From NCBI GenBank assembly GCA_003643935.1, contig QMLJ01000100.1, positions 1-5,674 on the forward strand: a DNA stretch of 5,674 nt. Reading direction: 5' to 3'. Positions 1 through 4,335 of this stretch are shown here, in pieces (within the stretch, counting starts at the first letter, position 1; each line of letters starts with the position of its first letter). This DNA comes from Deltaproteobacteria bacterium. GTDB taxonomy: Bacteria; Desulfobacterota; Desulfomonilia; UBA1062. Below the pieces are notes generated by a model. It saw only the letters and a list, made by a program, of their open reading frames with translations. It did no database searches and was not told where the DNA came from. The position numbers and the translations under genes were made by a program.

Positions 1-324
1 AGTTTCCAGGCCATACAGTTCAAGCTTGCTGACATGGCGACGCGCCTGGATGCAGCTGAGATGCTGATCCTTAAGGCTGCATGGCTTGAGTCCAATGACC
101 TGCCCTTTGAGAAAGAGGCTGCCCAGGCAAAGATGTATGCCTCGGATACTGCAATGGATGCTGCAATAGAGGGTGTACAAATACTGGGCGGATACGGGTA
201 CATAAACGAGTATCCCATGGAAAGGCATATGAGGGATGCAAAGATAACCCAAATCTACGAGGGTACCAACGAGATAATGAGAATAGTGATAGCAAGGAAC
301 ATCCTGGGAAAGAGAAAGAAATAG
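1..324 (+). CDS. Acyl-CoA dehydrogenase, C-terminal part (5' end outside window)
   Basis: This is the last 107 residues of an acyl-CoA dehydrogenase, the FAD flavoenzyme that makes the alpha,beta-trans double bond of acyl-CoA in beta-oxidation or related acyl/aromatic-acid degradation. The reading frame is open from base 1, so the ATG at 34 is internal and not a start. What is left is the C-terminal helical domain. It shows the family signatures [11 protein letters not shown], then VQILGGYGY followed by [16 protein letters not shown]. The glutamate of YEGT (codon 259-261) aligns with the catalytic base of short- and medium-chain enzymes (Glu376 of MCAD). The GGYGY segment contributes to the FAD and subunit interface in the family. 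The protein ends in a basic tail (GKRKK). Short-chain/butyryl-type is the best guess, but the substrate cannot be told from this fragment. The gene is separated from rpsT by 116 bases that hold a promoter candidate, so the two are probably not one operon. Confidence 0.95.
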   Translation, partial: SFQAIQFKLADMATRLDAAEMLILKAAWLESNDLPFEKEAAQAKMYASDTAMDAAIEGVQILGGYGYINEYPMERHMRDAKITQIYEGTNEIMRIVIARNILGKRKK

Positions 325-365
325 ATATTTAGGGGGAGTGGAGAAGAATATTCAGTGCTTTTGCC

Positions 366-394
366 TTGACATATACGAAGATGCCCTATATGTA
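366..394 (+). promoter_or_regulatory. Probable sigma-70-type promoter for rpsT
   Basis: A perfect -35 hexamer TTGACA lies at 366-371. Possible -10 boxes are TATATG at 387-392 (15-bp spacer, 4 of 6 consensus matches) or TATGTA at 389-394 (17-bp spacer, 3 of 6). The -10 area is embedded in a small inverted repeat, CCCTA-TATG-TAGGG (384-397). Transcription would start near 400, leaving a leader of about 40 nt before rpsT. The -35 is convincing and the -10 is imperfect. Confidence 0.55.
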
Positions 395-422
395 GGGATG
401 CCTTGGAAAACAAAAGACAAAA

Positions 423-430
423 GGGGAGGA
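423..430 (+). promoter_or_regulatory. Ribosome binding site of rpsT
   Basis: GGGGAGGA contains the Shine-Dalgarno core GGAGG at 425-429, with 11 bases between that core and the ATG at 441. The spacing is slightly long, but no other start fits the conserved S20 N-terminus. Confidence 0.7.
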
Positions 431-440
431 TACAGGTATA

Positions 441-710
441 ATGGCCAATCATCCATCGGCCTTGAAGAGACAGCGCCAAAATGAAAAAAGAAGGCTAAGA
501 AATAAGAGCTACAAATCGAGCATAAATACCTTTATAAAGAAGACCCTAAAGGCCCTGGAAGAAAAAGATGCCGACGAGGCAATGGTATATTACAGGAAAG
601 CCGTAAAAAAACTGGATAGTGCTGTAAACAAGGGCATATTTCATAGAAAGACTGCATCAAGAAGGATTTCACGTCTCACTAGGAAGATAAACACACTCAG
701 CCAGGCCTGA
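441..710 (+). CDS. rpsT: 30S ribosomal protein S20
   Basis: An 89-residue protein with the full signature of bacterial S20, which binds the 5' and 3' minor domains of 16S rRNA early in 30S assembly. Family length is about 84-90 aa. Visible hallmarks are the N-terminal ANHPSALKRQRQNEKRR, the very basic first helix (RLRNKSYKSSINTFIKK), the middle KAVKKLDSAVNKGIFHRKTA and the C-terminal ASRRISRLTRKIN. The basic helices are the rRNA-binding face. The ATG at 441 gives the usual MANHPSA start. The gene appears monocistronic: a promoter candidate lies upstream, a hairpin overlaps its stop codon, and nearly 600 bases without a convincing gene follow. In enterobacteria S20 represses its own translation; the short leader here is too small to judge whether that holds. 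Confidence 0.98.
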   Translation: MANHPSALKRQRQNEKRRLRNKSYKSSINTFIKKTLKALEEKDADEAMVYYRKAVKKLDSAVNKGIFHRKTASRRISRLTRKINTLSQA

Positions 711-718
711 TGTGTTTA
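688..718 (+). terminator. Hairpin over the rpsT stop codon, possible terminator
   Basis: TAAACACA (688-695) pairs with TGTGTTTA (711-718). TCAG (697-700) pairs with CTGA (707-710) across a 6-nt loop, with one bulged C at 696. That makes 12 base pairs in all. The stem begins inside the last codons of rpsT and includes its stop codon. No clear T-tract follows (the next bases are CGGGGG), so it may be a 3'-end stabilising structure or a Rho-dependent end and not a classical intrinsic terminator. Confidence 0.45.
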
Positions 719-803
719 CGGGGGCTTCCCTGGATTCACATTGTTATAGTCCCAAGCATACTTTGACGCTTAGTTTACCTATAGCCATGTGGTATCAAAA
801 TCT

Positions 804-826
804 CCAGGACTCCAAAGGTAGCCTGG
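804..826. repeat. Imperfect inverted repeat (hairpin)
   Basis: CCAGG (804-808) pairs with CCTGG (822-826), CT (810-811) with AG (820-821), and CC (812-813) with GG (817-818). The loop is AAA. A809 and T819 are single bulges. No T-run follows on the + strand. On the - strand the sequence after it is AGATTTTGA, at best a weak terminator for that strand. Function unknown. Confidence 0.4.
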
Positions 827-967
827 TCTATCTAGCAAAAACACATTAAAAAAGCTTTGCTTCTCGTCTTTTCTGTTATACTTACATCTGAGTAGAGGGG
901 CCCAGGCACATGTGGTGGAATCCTCCAGCGAGATTACTATACAAGGTAGGCCTTTTCTCTATACTTT

Positions 968-1003
968 TTATATTAAGCCCTAGTCTTATATTAAGCCCTA
1001 GTC
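968..1003. repeat. 18-bp tandem direct repeat, two exact copies
   Basis: TTATATTAAGCCCTAGTC occurs at 968-985 and again, with no gap and no mismatch, at 986-1003. The unit length is a multiple of three, but there is no supported gene here. It looks like a recent slippage duplication or a paired binding site. Confidence 0.9.
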
Positions 1004-1144
1004 CGGGCATATTGGAGGATGGTATGTGCCATCTCCTATACCAGGAGTACATGCGTAAAGATTTAGAAAATCCATATGCCAATGCCATATTTATGGCCTC
1101 TATACCCCCTGACATATCCAGGGCAAGTAATCCCCCCTCATCAT

Positions 1145-1196
1145 GGGGACATTTTAGCACGGCAGTTCAAGGGGACATATTAGCTTTGCTAACACA
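1145..1196. mobile_element. Possible remnant end of an IS21-like insertion sequence
   Basis: GGGGACATTTTAGC (1145-1158) is repeated as GGGGACATATTAGC (1171-1184): 13 of 14 bases match, 26 bp apart. A TTAGC-TTT-GCTAA inverted repeat follows (1180-1192), and the segment finishes in AACA/AACACA (1191-1196). Read on the - strand this gives TGTTAGC... followed by two ATGTCCCC blocks. IS21-family ends characteristically begin with TG(T) and carry several short direct repeats near each tip where the transposase IstA binds. No istA/istB coding sequence and no opposite end are visible in the window, so this would be a remnant. The assignment rests on motif style only. Confidence 0.3.
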
Positions 1197-1209
1197 TAGA
1201 ATGGAAAAT

Positions 1210-1221
1210 GCTTTATAAAGC
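1210..1221. repeat. Perfect 12-bp palindrome upstream of the LolA-like gene
   Basis: GCTTTATAAAGC is its own reverse complement and lies 63 bp before the start codon at 1285. It could be a dimeric-regulator site or contain a -10-like TATAAA (1214-1219), but there is no good -35 at the right distance. Chance occurrence is possible in AT-rich DNA. Confidence 0.3.
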
Positions 1222-1270
1222 AATCCTCAAATGATATGATAGGAGATTGGTAAAATACATTCGCAGACCA

Positions 1271-1277
1271 AAGGAGG
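1271..1277 (+). promoter_or_regulatory. Ribosome binding site that fixes the start of the LolA-like gene
   Basis: AAGGAGG is a strong Shine-Dalgarno sequence, 7 bases before the ATG at 1285. The in-frame TTG at 1279 is only one base from it and is therefore not the start. Confidence 0.85.
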
Positions 1278-1284
1278 TTTGGCT

Positions 1285-2067
1285 ATGAAAATCTTTTCTA
1301 TCCCTGTGTTAATGGCAGTGGTTTTAATAATGACTGTGGTAGCTCCATGCAGTGCTTCTCAGATGACACCATACCAGATCATGAAGAAATCAGAGGACCT
1401 ATTGGATCAGGCCAAGGACAGCAAGTCTGACATGACAATGATCCTCATCAACAAGAAAGGTAACAAGAGGGTAAGGGAGCTTATATCATACGGAAAGAAC
1501 CTGGATAACGGTGTCAAGAAAACACTTTTAATTTTCAAGGCTCCTGCCGATGTTAAAGGTACGAGCTTTCTTTCTTGGAGCTTCCCAGGCAGGGAGGACA
1601 AGCAGTGGCTGTATTTACCTGCACTTGCCAGGGTAAGGCAGATAAGCAGTGCAAGCAAGGGTGAGAGCTTCATGGGTACGGAGTTCAGTTACTATGACAT
1701 GGGCAGACATCACCTGGACGACTACACATACAAGCTGCTTAGGGAAGAAAAGGTGGGCGAGCAGATGTGCTACGTGATAGAGGCAACCCCAAAAGAAAAG
1801 AAGTATTACAGCAAGGTAATATCCTGGATCAGGAAGGACAACTTTATACCGGCCAGGATGGATTTCTATGATAAGAGCGGGAGACTCCTGAAACGAAACA
1901 TGATCAAGAAGATAGAAAACATAGACGGTATTAATACACCTATGTACATGGAGATGCACAACGTACAGACAGAGAGGACAACAATAATAAAACTGGCAAA
2001 CGTCCATTACAACATCGGACTTCCAGAAAGGTTCTTCACCGAGAGGTACATGAAAAGGGGGAGATGA
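1285..2067 (+). CDS. Exported LolA-like outer membrane lipoprotein-sorting-type protein
   Basis: A 260-residue periplasmic protein of the LolA-like superfamily (COG2834 type). Residues 1-24 or 1-25 form a signal peptide: Lys2, a hydrophobic core at 6-20, and cleavage near CSA-S. Cys22 follows a proline, so a lipobox is unlikely. The mature part shows the family's conserved run: KAPADVKGTSFLSW (85-98), then DKQWLYLPAL (105-114), RVRQISS (116-122) and SFMGTEFSYYDM (128-139). Family members adopt a half-barrel fold with a hydrophobic cavity and are thought to carry lipids or lipid-linked material across the periplasm. The cargo is not known here. The protein is longer than classical LolA (about 200 aa), as usual for this subgroup. 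The stop codon overlaps the start of the outer membrane barrel gene, so the two products probably work together. In other genomes this pair commonly accompanies an RND/MMPL-type transporter, absent from this window. Confidence 0.85.
   Translation: MKIFSIPVLMAVVLIMTVVAPCSASQMTPYQIMKKSEDLLDQAKDSKSDMTMILINKKGNKRVRELISYGKNLDNGVKKTLLIFKAPADVKGTSFLSWSFPGREDKQWLYLPALARVRQISSASKGESFMGTEFSYYDMGRHHLDDYTYKLLREEKVGEQMCYVIEATPKEKKYYSKVISWIRKDNFIPARMDFYDKSGRLLKRNMIKKIENIDGINTPMYMEMHNVQTERTTIIKLANVHYNIGLPERFFTERYMKRGR
2055..2063 (+). promoter_or_regulatory. Ribosome binding site inside the upstream gene, abutting the barrel start
   Basis: AAGGGGGAG directly abuts the ATG at 2064, unusually tight spacing. 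The start overlaps the upstream stop as ATGA (2064-2067), so translation probably depends on ribosomes finishing the LolA-like gene. No other in-frame start would keep the signal peptide. Confidence 0.6.
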
Positions 2068-3569
2068 TAAGGCTCCATGAGGGTTCCAAGGCTAGCATAA
2101 TCTTCGTATTAATATGTAAGCTATTGATGCCCGCAGCATATGCTTTCAACTACGAAGGATTTACTTTCAACGGTCACATAGAGTCAAGGGGTATCAAGAC
2201 ACTTAATAGCGGAACCCCCAAAGAGGACATGTCCTATGAGCTTGAACTTGACTCAGAGAGAGACATAGGATCCTGGGGCAAGTTCAGGCTTGCATTAAAG
2301 GCGGTTGATGATGGCAAGGTGATAAACCCCACGCATAACGGCGTATTTGATACGTTCAACAGGGTCTACCAAGATAGAGACCAGTACATTAACGTGGACG
2401 AGGCATATATTGACATATACACGAATAGTGCTGATTTCAGGCTTGGTATACAGAAATTTGCATGGGGAAGACTCGACGAGATCAATCCCACGGATAACCT
2501 TAATACCCAGGACCTGACCGAGTTTGTATTCCCTGAGCAAAACGTTAGGAAGATAGGGGCACCTGCCTTTAAAGCTGATATATACAGCGACTTGTTCAAC
2601 ACAGAGATAGCCTGGATACCGAGATACATACCATACAGACTACCCACGCCCGAGGAGAGATGGTTCCCGCCGATTCTGAAACCCCCAACAATTGTACACT
2701 CCAGCACCGGGGATATACCGGTCATAAGTCATTATGAGGATGCTGATTTACCTGCATTTAAGCTGTCAAACTCGGAGATAGGTATACGCATATCCAAGTA
2801 CATAAAGGGATGGGACGCATCTATAAGTTATTTCAGCGGGTACGACCCAACACCTCTTATAATAGGTACAACAGATATAACGGTTGAGTTACTTGACCCA
2901 TCTTCCTTCAAGACCCAGATAAGAACAGACGCATATGTCAAACCAAGTCTTCACCGTATGCAGGTATTTGGCTTTGATTTTACAAACACAATAGGCAAGT
3001 TCACTCTCCGTGGCGAGTGTGCATACTATGCAGGCAAGTATTACAGCAGGAAGACCGAGGACATCATGAGGGAAGAGACAACAAAGGAAAAGCAGAAAGA
3101 GATAATGGATAAGTTCATGAAAGATTATATCGAGTCGGGTATGAAGGATACACGACAGGTTTTCCACACGAACCCGGACGTGGAGGTAAAAAAGAATTCC
3201 ATGAAGTATGGCCTTGGCGTAGATTACATAAGGGGCGATACAACATTGAGCGTACAGTGGATACAGGAATACATATTCGACTATGACAAATCCAGGCCGG
3301 TTTATCTAAACAAGAAAGGTGTGGATACCACATTTACATTATCCTTAAAGCAGTTATACCTGCAGGACACCCTGGAGATAGGCCTTGACGGCATGTACGG
3401 CGTAGAATTTAGGCAATACCTCATAAAACCCCACATAACGTACAGCTTCACGGACAACCTAAAGGGTACCATAGAGGCAAGGATTCTCCAGGGTAGGGAC
3501 ACAGACTCTGCCATAGGCCAGTTCAGGGATAACGACGAGATATTCGCACGCATGAAGTACAGCTTCTAG
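2064..3569 (+). CDS. DUF1302-like outer membrane beta-barrel protein
   Basis: A 501-residue exported outer membrane protein. Residues 1-27 are a signal peptide ending in AYA, with an odd Lys19 inside the hydrophobic core. The mature chain alternates polar and hydrophobic residues as barrel strands do (for example 57-80 and 113-131). It ends in RMKYSF, with a terminal Phe typical of the BAM-recognised last strand. The clearest family mark is RLGIQKFAWGRLDEINPTDN at 126-145, followed by LNTQDLTEF: the conserved QxxAWGRxDxINPTDxLNxxDL pattern of DUF1302-type proteins. Such proteins are usually encoded beside LolA-like proteins and RND exporters, and are presumed to pass or receive hydrophobic cargo at the outer membrane; the exact role is not established. 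A very charged, probably helical insertion at about 329-365 (many Lys/Glu) interrupts the strand pattern and is likely a long loop. The gene is translationally coupled to the upstream gene. Confidence 0.8.
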   Translation: MIRLHEGSKASIIFVLICKLLMPAAYAFNYEGFTFNGHIESRGIKTLNSGTPKEDMSYELELDSERDIGSWGKFRLALKAVDDGKVINPTHNGVFDTFNRVYQDRDQYINVDEAYIDIYTNSADFRLGIQKFAWGRLDEINPTDNLNTQDLTEFVFPEQNVRKIGAPAFKADIYSDLFNTEIAWIPRYIPYRLPTPEERWFPPILKPPTIVHSSTGDIPVISHYEDADLPAFKLSNSEIGIRISKYIKGWDASISYFSGYDPTPLIIGTTDITVELLDPSSFKTQIRTDAYVKPSLHRMQVFGFDFTNTIGKFTLRGECAYYAGKYYSRKTEDIMREETTKEKQKEIMDKFMKDYIESGMKDTRQVFHTNPDVEVKKNSMKYGLGVDYIRGDTTLSVQWIQEYIFDYDKSRPVYLNKKGVDTTFTLSLKQLYLQDTLEIGLDGMYGVEFRQYLIKPHITYSFTDNLKGTIEARILQGRDTDSAIGQFRDNDEIFARMKYSF

Positions 3570-3613
3570 CCAGGGCAGTCATACATTTAGGTGCCTGACG
3601 CCTGGTGTCTTTT
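3570..3613 (+). terminator. Weak candidate terminator after the barrel gene
   Basis: CCAGG (3570-3574) can pair with CCTGG (3601-3605), and GTCA (3578-3581) with TGAC (3596-3599), around a 14-nt loop with a 3x1 internal loop. TGTCTTTT follows (3606-3613). A shorter alternative is AGGTG/CGCCT (3590-3604) with loop CCTGA. The stems are imperfect and the T-tract is short. Confidence 0.3.
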
Positions 3614-3690
3614 GCCCCGCGTCTAGAACTTTGCACCTTCGTCCCTTTGCGCCTTACTCATTAACGTTTCCGGTTGCCTTTGGCCTTTAC
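3609..3690. repeat. Degenerate CTTTGC-CCTT repeats
   Basis: CTTTGCACCTT (3629-3639) and CTTTGCGCCTT (3645-3655) match at 10 of 11 bases with a 16-bp period. Related but looser pieces flank them: CTTTTGCCCC (3609-3618), and TTGCCTTTGGCCTTTACC ending at 3691. The + strand here is strikingly pyrimidine-rich compared with the purine-rich coding strand around it. It may be a worn interspersed repeat of the type seen between genes in many genomes. Confidence 0.4.
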
Positions 3691-3702
3691 CTGAATTAAG
3701 AT
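3674..3702 (+). promoter_or_regulatory. Weak promoter candidate before the PilZ-like gene
   Basis: TTGCCT (3674-3679) and TAAGAT (3697-3702) are separated by 17 bp; each matches 4 of 6 consensus bases. It would start transcription near 3709, at or after the annotated ATG (3705). If it is real, translation would begin at 3711 (leaderless) or at the ATG at 3753, which has AAGG 8 bases upstream. Confidence 0.25.
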
Positions 3703-3704
3703 CC

Positions 3705-4304
3705 ATGTGCATGGACAGGCACGAACTTGAAAAGGCACTCAAGGATTTTGAGATGCAGGTAAGGAAAAGGCTGCCTTCAATGATCAATATCACCCTTGCA
3801 AACAGGGGCAGCAGAGAACACGAGTTTAATTTCAGGCAGTTTGTCGAGACACTCGAACGCAAGAGAAGGATGCTCATGAAGGAGTCCAGCAAGATTGGTA
3901 GGCACGAGCAGAAGACACGCTTTTTGAACGCTAGCTACAGCATGGACTCCCAGCTGAAGGGCATGGAAGGCAAGGAGGCATTCAGAAGACGCGTGCGTCT
4001 GCGACACAGAAAGATAGAGGCTCCAGTTGTATACGATGCAGGGTCAGGTCCCAAGAAAGCCAAGGTCCTGAACGTTCTGGACGATAGCATGCTAATCGAG
4101 ACAACGGAGAAAGTTCCTTTGAACAGGGAGATAAACATATCAGTCTCTGGTAAGGACACCAAAGGACGTGTTGTGAGATCTCTGACCATGGGTAAGGATA
4201 CCTGCGAGTTGGAGGTAAAGTTGACAGATATCCAGAGCCAAAAGGATATCGCGAAAAAACTAACAGAAATAATGGAGAAGCTAAAAGACACCGGGAACAA
4301 TTGA
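3705..4304 (+). CDS. Protein with N-terminal helical region and degenerate PilZ-like domain
   Basis: A 199-residue cytoplasmic protein with no signal peptide or membrane segment. Residues 3-90 are highly charged and probably helical (ELEKALKDFEMQVRKRL, then FVETLERKRRMLMKE). Residues 91-176 resemble a PilZ domain, a small beta-barrel that in many proteins binds cyclic di-GMP. An arginine cluster RRRVRLRHR at 94-102 stands where the RxxxR motif is expected. VLNVLDDSMLIETTEKVPLN (121-140, minus its first Lys) follows the spacing of the D/NxSxxG strand, with Asp126 and Ser128 present but Ile131 in place of the glycine. RVVRSL (155-160) and ELEVKLTDI (168-176) match later strands. The missing glycine makes c-di-GMP binding uncertain. 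The start is weakly supported: ATGs at 3705, 3711 and 3753 are all in frame, and only the last has a passable ribosome binding site. mtaB follows after 31 bases. The PilZ call is inference from motif spacing. Confidence 0.6.
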   Translation: MCMDRHELEKALKDFEMQVRKRLPSMINITLANRGSREHEFNFRQFVETLERKRRMLMKESSKIGRHEQKTRFLNASYSMDSQLKGMEGKEAFRRRVRLRHRKIEAPVVYDAGSGPKKAKVLNVLDDSMLIETTEKVPLNREINISVSGKDTKGRVVRSLTMGKDTCELEVKLTDIQSQKDIAKKLTEIMEKLKDTGNN

Positions 4305-4335
4305 CACCCATAGCCTGCAAGGTTATAGCTAGGCC

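Larger units (their letters stand above)
711..1284. other. 574-bp region without a convincing gene
   Basis: Nothing here looks like a normal gene. It holds, in order: the 3' half of the rpsT hairpin; an imperfect hairpin at 804-826; a 34-bp AT-rich stretch (841-883); an 18-bp exact tandem duplication (968-1003); two GGGGACATWTTAGC repeats (1145-1184) followed by a TTAGC-TTT-GCTAA inverted repeat; a perfect 12-bp palindrome (1210-1221); and the ribosome binding site of the next gene. A 102-codon frame is open on the + strand (910-1218) and a 92-codon frame on the - strand over the same bases, but neither resembles a protein I know. The simplest reading is decayed or non-coding repetitive DNA, perhaps with remnants of an insertion sequence. 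Confidence 0.6.

Noticed and set aside
711..800. Opposite end of the suspected IS21-like element near TGTTATAGTCCC (743-754)
   Set aside because: Only a few bases match the tip at 1145-1196, and there is no second internal repeat, so a paired terminus cannot be claimed.
857..882. Promoter TTGCTT...TATACT
   Set aside because: The spacer is only 14 bp, and no supported gene follows it closely.
882..1160. 92-codon open frame on the - strand
   Set aside because: No recognisable domain, no ribosome binding site seen, no conserved neighbour on that strand, and it runs through the same repeats.
910..1218. 102-codon open frame on the + strand (with AGAGGGG upstream)
   Set aside because: The translation resembles no family I know, spans the 18-bp tandem duplication and the IS-like repeats, and the opposite strand is open over nearly the same bases. 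It is more likely non-coding or remnant DNA. A homologue search returning conserved proteins would reverse this.
1279..1281. TTG as the start of the LolA-like gene
   Set aside because: It is one base from AAGGAGG; the ATG at 1285 has ideal spacing and gives a normal signal peptide.
1300..1350. Lipoprotein signal for the LolA-like protein (Cys22)
   Set aside because: The residues before the cysteine are V-A-P; proline at -1 does not fit a lipobox, and a standard cleavage site lies just after it.
3627..3704. Upstream extension of the PilZ-like gene
   Set aside because: The frame is open back to a TAG at 3624, but there is no ATG, GTG or TTG in it and the sequence is the pyrimidine-rich repeat.
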